From: Candidatus Aenigmatarchaeota archaeon
GTDB taxonomy: Archaea; Aenigmatarchaeota; Aenigmatarchaeia; CG10238-14; SCSR01
Direction of reading: 5' to 3'
DNA: 43,195 nt
NCBI GenBank assembly: GCA_030017875.1
Contig: JASEGQ010000002.1
Location: 1-43,195 of the forward strand
Shown here: positions 18,875 through 28,094 of the stretch, in pieces
Layout: each line of letters begins with the position of its first letter
Position numbering within the stretch: the stretch's first letter is position 1
Translations under genes and position numbers: made by a program
Notes under the pieces: generated by a model
Databases searched by the model: none
Seen by the model: only the letters and a program-made list of their open reading frames with translations
What the model was told of the DNA's origin: nothing

Positions 18875-20038
18875 ATGGAAAAGAAAACCTCAGCCTATTC
18901 GGGGTTTCATAAGCTTTTAATAAAGGAGCGATTAAAAGTACTCTCAGATTTTTGTGATTTGTCTTATGAGACAATTCAAATTTTTGAAGATTTGGCTACC
19001 CTGGCTCCTGAAAGATTGGTAGCTATTGGTGAAAACCCTATTTCTAATTATGAGTTGCCTTTACGTTTAGTGAACTATTTTCAAATTAATAAAAAATGGC
19101 TTTATGTTCCAATAGCAGTTGAAGAAGCTTCAGTAGTTGCCGGAGCTTGCTACGCGTCAAAAGTGTGTGGAGAAGTTAGTGCAAAAGTTGATAAATCTAA
19201 ATCTTATGTGGTGGGGCAAGTTCAACTAATTGAAGTTACAGATCCTGAGAAAGCAAAAAATACCATCTTGGAAAATAAACGATATCTGTTAGATAAAGCT
19301 AACGAAAAACACAATTTTTCCAGAGCTTATGATCTAGAGGTCAAAGAATTTAATCTCCCTTTAGGAAAAACATTGGTAGTAAATTTATTTATAGATCCTG
19401 GCGATGCTATGGGAACAGCAGTTGCAAGTGAAATGGGAGAGGTTATTGCTCCGGAATTAACAAAACTCACAGGATATCTTTACAATGCAAGAATAATTTC
19501 TAATTATTCCGGGAGACTAACATGGGCTGAAGTTAGAATTCCTCTTGATAGATTAGCAAGGGAAACTAAAACTGATGACAACAAAACAATGAGATGGAGT
19601 GGAGAAGAGGTAAGGGATAGAATTCTATGGTTGTATCAATGGGCAGAAGAAGATCCTGATAGAGCAGTTACTCATAACAAAGGAATAATGAATGGTGTTG
19701 ATGGTGTTGCTTTGGCAACAGGCAATGATTGGAGAGCTGTAGAGATAGCAAACGCAAGATATGCCCAAAGAACAGGTCAATATAAACCTCTAAGTAAGTG
19801 GTATAGCGAAGGAGATTTTCTTGTTGGAGAATTGGAAATGTTGATTCCATGTGGAATTGTTGGAGGGGAGATCAAAAGATTTCCCAAAGCAGAGAAAATA
19901 ATAAAAGAGGTTTTAAAAGTAAGAAGTGCAGATGAATTAGCAGAAATTATGGCTGGTATTGGTTTAGTGCAAAACTATGCAGCTCTAAGTATGCTAGCTA
20001 CGATAGGAATAAGTAAAGGACACAGACCCTTTAGATAA
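18875..20038 (+). CDS. hmgA: Class II hydroxymethylglutaryl-CoA reductase
   Basis: SGFHKLLIKERL, ELPLRLVNYFQIN, PIAVEEASVVAGACYASK, DPGDAMGTAVASEMGE, VTHNKGIMNGVDGVALATGNDWRAVE, GIVGGEIKRFPKA. Confidence 0.9.
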   Translation: MEKKTSAYSGFHKLLIKERLKVLSDFCDLSYETIQIFEDLATLAPERLVAIGENPISNYELPLRLVNYFQINKKWLYVPIAVEEASVVAGACYASKVCGEVSAKVDKSKSYVVGQVQLIEVTDPEKAKNTILENKRYLLDKANEKHNFSRAYDLEVKEFNLPLGKTLVVNLFIDPGDAMGTAVASEMGEVIAPELTKLTGYLYNARIISNYSGRLTWAEVRIPLDRLARETKTDDNKTMRWSGEEVRDRILWLYQWAEEDPDRAVTHNKGIMNGVDGVALATGNDWRAVEIANARYAQRTGQYKPLSKWYSEGDFLVGELEMLIPCGIVGGEIKRFPKAEKIIKEVLKVRSADELAEIMAGIGLVQNYAALSMLATIGISKGHRPFR

Positions 20039-20051
20039 TTTTCGCAAAAAA

Positions 20052-20222
20052 TTACTTTAATTTAATTACTTTAAATAACTCTTTTTTACCAACTATTATT
20101 TCTTCTATGTTATTGGCTAGACGCTTGTTTAAAAGATAACTTACAGTAATTTTTGTTAATTTTGTTTCTCTTGCAATTTGAGAAGCATCGTTTCTTCCAA
20201 ATGATTTTTTGATCTGTAGCAT
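20052..20222 (-). CDS. Small (56 aa) HTH protein, below the ORF-track size cutoff
   Basis: MLQIKKSFGRNDASQIARETKLTKITVSYLLNKRLANNIEEIIVGKKELFKVIKLK*. Confidence 0.5.
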   Translation of the reverse strand: MLQIKKSFGRNDASQIARETKLTKITVSYLLNKRLANNIEEIIVGKKELFKVIKLK

Positions 20223-20301
20223 ACAATCGTATTAAGCTTTACTAAAAGTTTTAAGCTGAGATAGTTATATATAAACTGTATAAAATTTTTAGTGAGGTAA
20301 C

Positions 20302-20874
20302 ATGCCTTTAAGTATATTGGAAAGAATAGAAGGCTTCTTGTTCAGCCCTTCCAAGACTTTCGATGCCTCTAAAAAAGACACAATTGGTGATGCCTTTAAC
20401 TACTATGTTGTTATTCTAGTGATCACAGCGGTTCTTGCAATCGTGGCTGCAGTGCCGTTTTTGCTGCCGGCATGGATGGCTGCTTTACCAAAAGCGCCAC
20501 CCCTAGCAGCAATGGTGTGGTTAGTACCGGTAGCTATCCTTGTTGTTGCACTCGTTGGTGGCATAGTCTGCGCTTTCATTCTCGGGCTCTGGCTCCACCT
20601 CTGGGTATACCTTGTAGGCGGTAGAAAAGGTCTAGATCAAACGTTAAAAGCAGTAATGTATGGAGCAACACCGAACCTCCTTCTCTTAGGAGTGGCTCCA
20701 ATATGGGCAATTATAGTAGTAATAATCGGTGTGAAGCAACTTCATGCACTGCCTGCCGGGAGAGCAGCTCTCGCAGTGATTTTGGCGCTGATATGTGCAA
20801 CAATCATCGTAGCAATAACTAGTGGGTTATTTTTACTCCACTTTTTGATAGCTCGCTTTGGTCGGCCAATTTAA
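20302..20874 (+). CDS. Yip1-domain membrane protein
   Basis: N-terminal ERIEGFLFSPSKTFDASKKDTIGDAFNYYVVI followed by several TM helices. Confidence 0.7.
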   Translation: MPLSILERIEGFLFSPSKTFDASKKDTIGDAFNYYVVILVITAVLAIVAAVPFLLPAWMAALPKAPPLAAMVWLVPVAILVVALVGGIVCAFILGLWLHLWVYLVGGRKGLDQTLKAVMYGATPNLLLLGVAPIWAIIVVIIGVKQLHALPAGRAALAVILALICATIIVAITSGLFLLHFLIARFGRPI

Positions 20875-21122
20875 AGATATTGAGCACCCGAGTAAGAGCT
20901 CAATCACTGTAATGCAAATTCAAATGCGATCTAGAGTTAAAACTGATAGGATGATAAGACATTGCTTCTACTTTGCACTTGCGGAAAGTTATGTATGGAA
21001 TAGAGATTCGAAACTAGCAGTTTTATCCTTAAAACCAAAAAAGCGAAAGGATACAAAAATATTAAAAGTTTAAGCTCTCCGAATAGGTTAAATCAGGAGT
21101 CAACGCTAACAATATATTCCAG

Positions 21123-21803
21123 GTGTTGAGAATGACGAAAGCGAAGCATTATAAATTTGATGGAGTTTATAAGATGAACAGCAAATTTGCTACTATTAAT
21201 TTGATTCCAGGTTATAAGAGTGCAAATGAAAAATTGGTAACCATCGATAATGTTGAATACAGAATATGGGATCCATGGACATCTAAACCATGTGCAGCTT
21301 TTGAGAAGGGCTTGAAAAAATTCCCGTTAAAAAAGGGTTTTAAAATGCTGTATTTGGGATTTGCTTCTGGAAAGACTGGGAGTTTTTTCAGTGATATAAT
21401 AGGCAAAGAAGGTGTTATTTATGCTGTTGAGATAAGCGAACGTGTTTTGAGAGAAGCAATTCCCATGGCTGAACGCCGCGGCAACATAGTTTGCTTACTT
21501 AATGATGCAAGGAGGCCTGAGTTATATGAAAACATAATCTTGGAGAGGATCGATTGCTTGTACGTTGATGTTGCTTCGCCCGATCAAGTAGCTATAACGA
21601 TAGAAAATGCTCAGAAATTTCTTAAGCCAGGAGGTTTTGTGATGATAGCAATTAAAAGCCAATCTATAGATGCGACAAAAAAACCAAGGCAAGTTTACAA
21701 AGAATGCTTAGTAGAATTAGAAAAACATTTCGAGATTTTGGATAAAGTAGAACTAGACCCGTATGAAAAATTTCATTTATTCGTGGTTATGAAAAAGAAA
21801 TAA
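21123..21803 (+). CDS. flpA: Fibrillarin-like rRNA/tRNA 2'-O-methyltransferase
   Basis: EYRIWDPWTSKPCAAFEKGL...MLYLGFASGKTGSFFSDIIGKEGVIYAVEIS...LYVDVASPDQV. Confidence 0.95.
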   Translation: MLRMTKAKHYKFDGVYKMNSKFATINLIPGYKSANEKLVTIDNVEYRIWDPWTSKPCAAFEKGLKKFPLKKGFKMLYLGFASGKTGSFFSDIIGKEGVIYAVEISERVLREAIPMAERRGNIVCLLNDARRPELYENIILERIDCLYVDVASPDQVAITIENAQKFLKPGGFVMIAIKSQSIDATKKPRQVYKECLVELEKHFEILDKVELDPYEKFHLFVVMKKK

Positions 21804-21954
21804 AAAAAGAAATTCCATAAAAATGTTTAGCAGTTTTACAATGGCTTAATAAACCCGATAATTTTGTTTTTGGAAATGAGATTAATCTTTAGTTTCTTTA
21901 ACCCTCTATCGTTAATTAAACTCATTTCCATTCTTGCTATCTCTATAATTCTTC

Positions 21955-22146
21955 TCACCTTAGTGGAAAATGCTTATAGTATGTAGGATGAAATTCGAGT
22001 AGGTTTGTCTGATTTTTAAATCTAAAAACACTGTTTTCCAAAAAACTTCTCCCACAAACTTTACAAAATACTCTCTTCTCTCCAAAACCATCTATAAATT
22101 TCAATATCCTTCTTGAGTTGCAGAGCATACATCTCATTTTTCTCAC
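21955..22146 (-). CDS. Small zinc-ribbon protein
   Basis: CMLC..CKVC pair in 63 aa. Confidence 0.45.
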   Translation of the reverse strand: MRKMRCMLCNSRRILKFIDGFGEKRVFCKVCGRSFLENSVFRFKNQTNLLEFHPTYYKHFPLR

Positions 22147-22261
22147 AAAAGAAATAGCTTAAAATGCATACTAAGACTTTTCGGGGGTGCACTTCCGATC
22201 AAAATTAAAGGAAGATAAAATAGGCCGTATTTTTTAATTTAGAAGAAAATTTTGCTTCTTT

Positions 22262-22903
22262 TTAATCTTTTTCGATTTGCCTTTCTATTATTTTTTTCAA
22301 AGCCTCTTCGTCAAATAAAACGAGCTGCACAGGCTGAGAAGGCTTAACCTTTGCTCCGTACAAATGAAACTCTACTAAAGATAGTAGCGTGTCACAGTAA
22401 TGGAATATCAAAGCTTCAAAATTCCTAGGCGGAGTGGGCCCAGCTTCGCCGAAGTGGCTTGCAATTATGTGAATCACTTCTTCTGGAAAGCCTCGGTGAT
22501 AAAACTCTGCAACAGCAAGCATGGAATGGTCTAAAAGAATGCCAGTGTGTTCTAGTCCTTCCTTCTCTTTTTTGTACTCGAATATCTTCATCAGGTCATG
22601 CAGAATAGAAGCAGCAATCAAGTTATCCTTATTTATCTGGATTTTATAGTTTTTTTCTATAGTCTCTGCAGTTTTTAGACAGAGGTCGGCTAAAGCGATA
22701 GAGTGATTTAGCACATCTCTTTCTACAGTTGCCATGCCAGAAGGAGAACTGACTGAGAACAAAGATTTTGCCTCTTCGATCTTCATGCTTGGATATTTTT
22801 TGAAATCCTTGTGAGATAGCTTCGGTTCTCTAATAAATTCCACTACCTTTTTTCTCAATTCCCCGTCTTTAATTTTGTTTGCAAGCTCAATCAGTTGTTT
22901 CAT
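22262..22903 (-). CDS. HD-domain protein
   Basis: HSIALADL...AASILHDLMKIFEY...LDHSMLAVAEFYHRGF...IIASHFGEAG. Confidence 0.8.
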   Translation of the reverse strand: MKQLIELANKIKDGELRKKVVEFIREPKLSHKDFKKYPSMKIEEAKSLFSVSSPSGMATVERDVLNHSIALADLCLKTAETIEKNYKIQINKDNLIAASILHDLMKIFEYKKEKEGLEHTGILLDHSMLAVAEFYHRGFPEEVIHIIASHFGEAGPTPPRNFEALIFHYCDTLLSLVEFHLYGAKVKPSQPVQLVLFDEEALKKIIERQIEKD

Positions 22904-22981
22904 CTAAAACACTTTCTATTTCGTTTCACTGCTAAACAAGTTTAAGATAACTCATCAGCCAAAGAGAGCAGAGATTCGGTA

Positions 22982-23263
22982 TTAACTTCCAAACAGTAAA
23001 GTTAACTGACCCGCTGCTGCTTCTTCCGGCTTCTTTTCTTCTTCAACTTTTTTCTCTTCTTTCTTTTCTTCAACAGGAGCAGCAACTATTGTTGCCTGTT
23101 TTATTAGTTCTTCTATGTCCTGTCCTTCTAAACTTGCAACTAATGCCTTTAATCTTCCTTCCTCTGGAGTTATTCCTACTGCTTGAAGTACCTTTGTCAG
23201 ATTTTCAACTGTTATTGGTTGCTTAGCTTCATGTAATAACAAGCTAGCGTAGATTTCATGCAT
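22982..23263 (-). CDS. rpl12: Ribosomal protein L12ae / P1
   Basis: MHEIYASLLLHEAKQPITVENLTKVLQAVGI...Lys/Glu/Ala hinge...LLFGS. Confidence 0.95.
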   Translation of the reverse strand: MHEIYASLLLHEAKQPITVENLTKVLQAVGITPEEGRLKALVASLEGQDIEELIKQATIVAAPVEEKKEEKKVEEEKKPEEAAAGQLTLLFGS

Positions 23264-23347
23264 CTATCTTACACCTCCAATTCTTTCTAAGCTTTTAGCA
23301 GTATTAAATGCTTTGGCCAATAAATACTTAATATTTTCTCTTATGAA
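23264..23347 (-). repeat. Remnant duplicate of the rplP0 3' end, directly upstream of rpl12
   Basis: Translates FIRENIKYLLAKAFNTAKSLERIGGVR* and parallels the extant P0 C-terminus KENIKFLLVKAFNSAKALRNLVK*; includes a GGAGGTG Shine-Dalgarno-like sequence for rpl12. Confidence 0.85.
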
Positions 23348-23383
23348 TTAACATGTTAAATAGACTAAAATTGTGGTAAAAAA

Positions 23384-24238
23384 TTATCCGAAAACTAAAT
23401 CCAGAAGTTTATTTTCTAATTCTCTTATTCTTCTTTCAATTTCCTCTTTAACTTTCCTAGCTTTCTCAATTTCCGCCTCTAAATTCTCTTTAGGAGCAGT
23501 GACTTCGAAATAATAATACTCCTCTAGGGGTTCGCTCATGTCTTCAGGGGTATAAGAATAGTAGTTAAGCTTTAAACCATGAATTTCAAGGATTTTTTTA
23601 ACTATTCTAGAGCCCCATCTATCGGAGCAACCCCCAAAAGGTAATAATATATGTACTTTAATTTTTTCTTCTTCCTTAAACCAATGATAACGAATATTAT
23701 ACTTACCTAATATCGCTTCTATCTCTTCATATTCCTCTATTCTTGTTGCGCATTCTTTCCAAAATTCCCTACATTCACTTAGCACTTTGTTGAGCTCTTC
23801 AGTTAGAGTTTTATCACCCGTTTTCTTCGCTAAATTTAACCATTCATAACGCTTTTTATAAAGTTCCGCAAAATCGTCCTCATAAACTTCCTGAGCGCGT
23901 AGAGACTTTTCGCCACAACTCTTCACTTCACTTAATTTGCTAATGTATTCTGACACACAAACTCTTGCCCCCTCTCTCTCAGCTTCTTCTATCTGAGGAA
24001 GGTAATTAAGGAGTCCGAACTTTTCTACAGCTTCACGAGTATTACGATTCCAAGAAATCGATCCGCTCCTCATTCTTTTTATGTTAGTTTCAATTCCTTT
24101 TTTTACATATTCAAGTAAAGTTTCTCTGTCTATTTCTCCTGATTCACACCAATAAGAGAATGAGTGATCTTTGCTCCAAATGAGGCCCAATCTACCATCG
24201 GCAATTTCTTCCAAATATTCCTTTAAAATCTTTTCCAC
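23384..24238 (-). CDS. Hypothetical 284-aa protein, Glu/Lys-rich
   Basis: Long ORF; no family recognised; part of the insertion between rplP0 and rpl12. Confidence 0.6.
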   Translation of the reverse strand: MEKILKEYLEEIADGRLGLIWSKDHSFSYWCESGEIDRETLLEYVKKGIETNIKRMRSGSISWNRNTREAVEKFGLLNYLPQIEEAEREGARVCVSEYISKLSEVKSCGEKSLRAQEVYEDDFAELYKKRYEWLNLAKKTGDKTLTEELNKVLSECREFWKECATRIEEYEEIEAILGKYNIRYHWFKEEEKIKVHILLPFGGCSDRWGSRIVKKILEIHGLKLNYYSYTPEDMSEPLEEYYYFEVTAPKENLEAEIEKARKVKEEIERRIRELENKLLDLVFG

Positions 24239-24299
24239 GATTTTTGAAAATGTTTCTCTAAGTTAAATTATTTAGCTCACCACTTGTAGTGTATTAGAT

Positions 24300-25070
24300 A
24301 TGAAAAGAATTGAATTTGAGAGAATGTTGGAAGAAGTAGGGTTAACGAAAAGCGAATCAAAAGTTTATTTAGCTTTGCTTGAGCTTGGAATGTCGACAAA
24401 AACGCCTATACTGAGAAAATCTATGGTCTCCTCTTCAATAATCTATGAGATTCTCGAAAAATTGGTCAGAAAAGGCTTAGCTTCCTCGATAGTAATAGAT
24501 AAAACAAAATATTTCCAAGCAAACGAGCCCTCCATGCTTCTGGAATTTTTGGAAAGGGATAAGAGAAAGATCGATGAAAGAATAAAAATTGTTAAAAAAT
24601 TTATCCCTTTGCTTAGGTTGAAAAAAGAAATCAAAGAAGAAATGCTTTTTGCAAGCATCTACAAAGGTTTAAACGGGCTCAAAGCAATGCTTGAGGAAGT
24701 TGTGGAAGAAGAGTTTAAGAAGAATAAGACAAAACAATGGCTTGCGATGGGAGTTACAGCTTACAAGAAAGAATCTTTTAACAGATTTTGGATAAATTGG
24801 CATGGCAAGATAAGACCTAAGTATAAAGTTAAAGCACAGTTTATCTTTTGCGAAAGAGGTACGAAATATTTCCATGAATTGAGAAAAACACCTTTAACCG
24901 AAGTTAGATATGTCCTATCTTCAACCCCAGTTTGTGTTACGGTTGTGGGGAGTAGAACACTTATAATGAAATACACAGACATACCATCTTTTCTTCTCAT
25001 AAGAAGCGAAGATGTTGCAAATTCATTTACACAATTTTTTAATGTTATATGGAAAAGTGCGAAAATGTGA
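24300..25070 (+). CDS. TrmB-like transcriptional regulator
   Basis: MLEEVGLTKSESKVYLALLELGMSTKTPILRKSMVSSSIIYEILEKLVRKGLAS wHTH plus C-terminal sensor-like region. Confidence 0.8.
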   Translation: MKRIEFERMLEEVGLTKSESKVYLALLELGMSTKTPILRKSMVSSSIIYEILEKLVRKGLASSIVIDKTKYFQANEPSMLLEFLERDKRKIDERIKIVKKFIPLLRLKKEIKEEMLFASIYKGLNGLKAMLEEVVEEEFKKNKTKQWLAMGVTAYKKESFNRFWINWHGKIRPKYKVKAQFIFCERGTKYFHELRKTPLTEVRYVLSSTPVCVTVVGSRTLIMKYTDIPSFLLIRSEDVANSFTQFFNVIWKSAKM

Positions 25071-25099
25071 GACAATTACTTTATTTTTTAAGGAAAATG

Positions 25100-25852
25100 T
25101 TATTTAACCAAATTTCTCAAAGCCTTAGCACTATTAAATGCTTTGACCAACAAAAATTTAATGTTTTCCTTTGTTGGGTAGGAAATATTAACAGAAAGGT
25201 TTAAGGCTCGATTAAAAGCTTCTCCTATTTTTTCTGGATAAACATTAACCAAGTTTAAAACATCTTTATCATAAACACTTCCATTCTCATAAATAGCAAC
25301 AACATTCAAGCTGACTTCCATCGGTTCTATCCCAAGTTTTCTCAAAACAGAAGCCAGCTCTTTTTTAATTTTCTCACCTTTTTTCGCAACAACAACATCC
25401 TTTTTTACTGCAACTTTTCCTTCTTCGACTCCGGCAGGGATGCCCGCTTTTGATAATTCGCTTATAACTGGACCTGGTAAAAGACTTGTTGGTCCAGCAG
25501 AAACGAGTATGTCACTTATAGCAATATCACCCTCTTTTGCAGGAGATGGAGATTTGAGTTGACTTATCATTTTATAAAATTTAAAGGGCTCAAGCGTGGT
25601 AAAAACCAATGCAGGTTGCTGTGGAATTAGCTCTTCTAGTTTGCTTATGTTCTCTTTCTTTGCATTTTTAATTGCAAGTTTTATCATCGATTTTTTACTC
25701 ATTTTTATCATAGTTTTGCCACTGATCTTTTTCTTTATCTCCTGAAGTTGTTTGCTCGGAAGTTTAAACATGTCTATAACTCCGATTACAGGATATTTTT
25801 CAATTAGCTTCTTTAGCTCCTCAACCTCTCTGATTTTTTCATCTCTAACCAT
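25100..25852 (-). CDS. rplP0: Ribosomal protein P0 (uL10)
   Basis: REVEELKKLIEKYPVIGVIDMFKLPSKQLQEIKKKI...LLPGPVISELSKAGIPAGVEEGKVAVKKDVVVAKKGE. Confidence 0.95.
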   Translation of the reverse strand: MVRDEKIREVEELKKLIEKYPVIGVIDMFKLPSKQLQEIKKKISGKTMIKMSKKSMIKLAIKNAKKENISKLEELIPQQPALVFTTLEPFKFYKMISQLKSPSPAKEGDIAISDILVSAGPTSLLPGPVISELSKAGIPAGVEEGKVAVKKDVVVAKKGEKIKKELASVLRKLGIEPMEVSLNVVAIYENGSVYDKDVLNLVNVYPEKIGEAFNRALNLSVNISYPTKENIKFLLVKAFNSAKALRNLVK

Positions 25853-25854
25853 TT

Positions 25855-26514
25855 TTATGCCTCAATCCTTACAGGCTTGCTCATCGTGAGTTTGAGCAAA
25901 ATCTTTCCTATGTTATGTTTGCCTTTTGGTAGTCTTCCTTCCAAAAATTTTATCACAGCTTCAATATTTTCAGCAATTTTTTCGTCTTCCATTTTTTCAT
26001 TCCCTACTGAGCATTGGATCACTGGCGAGTCTTTGACTCTTATTCTTACTGATTTTTTATAACTTTCAACTAGAGTCCTCACATCACCAGTTATTAGTTT
26101 TGGCATCTTCCCCCTTGGTGCTAAGAACTGGCCTAAAGTCTTACCAACTAACGGCATTAGCTTAGGTTCGGCCAAGAAAAAATCCGTATTTTTGATAAGC
26201 TTTTTAGTCTCTCTTTTGTTTTTTGCTAATTTTTCTATTCCAGAGCTAGTCAAAATTTCGCAACCAACATCTTTTACGCTATCAGAAAATAGTACTACCC
26301 TTGCTTCATCTCCTCTACCGTTAGGGAGGATCAAATCTTCAGTAAATTTGTTCTCAGGTTTTTTTGTGTCAAATTCACTTAGGCTAACAATTAGATCAAA
26401 GTTTTGAGAGAAATTCCTCTTCTTTGCCTTTTCTCTCAATTCTTTTATTGCAGCTAATATTTTTTCGGTCATGCAGACCTCCTGCCGAAGCAGTAAATTT
26501 CTTTTATGTTTCAA
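25855..26514 (-). CDS. rpl1: Ribosomal protein L1
   Basis: KRNFSQNFDLIVSLSEFD...GQFLAPRGKMPKLITGDV...GRLPKGKHNIGKILLKLTMSKPVRIE. The track's upstream start may be too long; MTEKILAAIKELREKAKKRNFSQ is a plausible start. Confidence 0.95.
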   Translation of the reverse strand: MKHKRNLLLRQEVCMTEKILAAIKELREKAKKRNFSQNFDLIVSLSEFDTKKPENKFTEDLILPNGRGDEARVVLFSDSVKDVGCEILTSSGIEKLAKNKRETKKLIKNTDFFLAEPKLMPLVGKTLGQFLAPRGKMPKLITGDVRTLVESYKKSVRIRVKDSPVIQCSVGNEKMEDEKIAENIEAVIKFLEGRLPKGKHNIGKILLKLTMSKPVRIEA

Positions 26515-26819
26515 ACTTTAAAAAGGTTTTTTAAATACTTATCTAACTCACTCATACAATAGTCTGTTGCTATATGTGTTAATGCAGATATCGTACCCTT
26601 CTTACCTCCTGTCAAGTATCCAACTATTACAGCTGATATAGGATCATGAAAAAGTATTCTGTGCTTCCTACCAAGAAATTTATATGGAAGGTCGATCAGA
26701 TAATGTACTCTTTCGCAAGAGTCGTTAACAATAGCTCTGCTTATTTTCTTATGGATGTTTCTGTTCGGCATAGAAAGATTAAGCATAAATCCAATATATA
26801 GAGTTTTCTTACTACTCAC
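26511..26819 (-). CDS. Hypothetical protein located between rpl11 and rpl1
   Basis: 102 aa, HRILFHDPISAVIVGYLTGGKKGTISALTHIATDY; family uncertain. Confidence 0.5.
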   Translation of the reverse strand: MSSKKTLYIGFMLNLSMPNRNIHKKISRAIVNDSCERVHYLIDLPYKFLGRKHRILFHDPISAVIVGYLTGGKKGTISALTHIATDYCMSELDKYLKNLFKV

Positions 26820-26948
26820 TGTGGTAAAAATCTTGTTATTTCAAAATATCGTTCCATTTGTCTCTGTCAATTCCTTTTATCATATCTTTAATTAGCCCTC
26901 TTCCGATAGTTTACAACTAATTTAGCATATAACAGATAAGATCAAAAA

Positions 26949-27452
26949 TTATTTGAACAAATGATCCCATTTACCTTCATTTACCTCGCTTATTATTTCT
27001 TTAGCTTTCTTACCTTCTACGGTAATAGGCATACTTGCAGCAGTTCCAAGTACTAATTTTACAGCAGATTTTAAATCTTTGGCTAAGAAATTTTCCATCT
27101 TTAGTTTAGCTATCTTCAAAATTTTTTCCATTTTCAAGTCACCAACTGAAGTTTTGCCAGCTGTTTTTTCTTCCTCTGTGATCTTAGCAACCTCTATTCC
27201 CAATTCTTTTTTAATCAGGCTAGATACTGGAGGGGTGCCGACCTTTATCTCATATTCCTTTGTTCTTTTGTCGACAACAATTTTAACTGGGACTTTCATT
27301 CCAGAATATTCTTTTGTCCTTTCATTTATCTGTTTGAAAATTTCTCCGATGTTCAATTTATAAGCTGACAACTTAGAAGCAGTAGTAGGCCCTGGTGAAG
27401 CTTTATCTCCTTCTATTAGCAGTTCAATAGTTTCTTTCTCTGTCATTTTCAA
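26949..27452 (-). CDS. rpl11: Ribosomal protein L11
   Basis: LIEGDKASPGPTTASKLSAYKLNIGEIFKQIN...GTPPVSSLIKKELG... Confidence 0.95.
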   Translation of the reverse strand: MKMTEKETIELLIEGDKASPGPTTASKLSAYKLNIGEIFKQINERTKEYSGMKVPVKIVVDKRTKEYEIKVGTPPVSSLIKKELGIEVAKITEEEKTAGKTSVGDLKMEKILKIAKLKMENFLAKDLKSAVKLVLGTAASMPITVEGKKAKEIISEVNEGKWDHLFK

Positions 27453-27454
27453 CC

Positions 27455-27913
27455 TTATGGTTTCTTAACTTTTTCTAAAATTTTTATGAACTCGACTGAA
27501 ATCGTGATCGGTATTGGCACGGTTACGTCAAGCAACTCTATAACTGATTCACGTTTTGTTTTGTCGTATCTCACAACCTTTCCCTTCTCCCCTTTGAAAG
27601 GCCCACCTATTATTTCCACAGTATCACCAACATCTAGCTCGATTTCAACAGCTGTCGGCTCCAAAAACCTTTGAATTTCTTTTAGCTCAACAGGAGTTTT
27701 TATTATACCACGAACATGGGGAACCATTTGCACAGCTTTCTCTATGTCTTTTATTTCGCCCTCAACAAATACGTATCCCTTTATCTCTTCTGGATGAACC
27801 AAAGCTCGAATGTCAAGAGCTTGAGATTTTGCTTTAGATGCAATTGCATCTAAAACTATGTTTTCCCTTCCAGCAACAGTTTTGACCGTGTATATCATGC
27901 GATCACAGACCAA
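27455..27913 (-). CDS. spt5: Transcription elongation factor Spt5 (NusG-like)
   Basis: IYTVKTVAGRENIVLDAIASKAK...VKGYVFVEGE-type NGN domain; KOW: VGDTVEIIGGPFKGEKGKVVRYD. Confidence 0.9.
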   Translation of the reverse strand: MVCDRMIYTVKTVAGRENIVLDAIASKAKSQALDIRALVHPEEIKGYVFVEGEIKDIEKAVQMVPHVRGIIKTPVELKEIQRFLEPTAVEIELDVGDTVEIIGGPFKGEKGKVVRYDKTKRESVIELLDVTVPIPITISVEFIKILEKVKKP

Positions 27914-28076
27914 TTAAAATCGCTATCATGTAAATCAAAAAACCGATTATTCCGATTATTCCAATCCCTATCAAACATATTCTCGCCGTAGAAAAAAATT
28001 CTTCCCTGTCAGGCTTTTTACTTATCGATAGCACTCTTTTATAATTTTGTAGAGTTTCTTTTATCCTCAAGTTCAT
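27903..28076 (-). CDS. secE: SecE (Sec61 gamma-like), 57 aa
   Basis: MNLRIKETLQNYKRVLSISKKPDREEFFSTARICLIGIGIIGIIGFLIYMIAILIGL*; lies between ftsZ and spt5. Confidence 0.85.
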   Translation of the reverse strand: MNLRIKETLQNYKRVLSISKKPDREEFFSTARICLIGIGIIGIIGFLIYMIAILIGL

Positions 28077-28094
28077 TTTTTCACTGGATAAGAA

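Noticed and set aside
20858-21073. 71-aa ORF downstream of the Yip1-like gene
   Set aside because: No recognisable motif and it overlaps the previous gene's end; could not support coding status.
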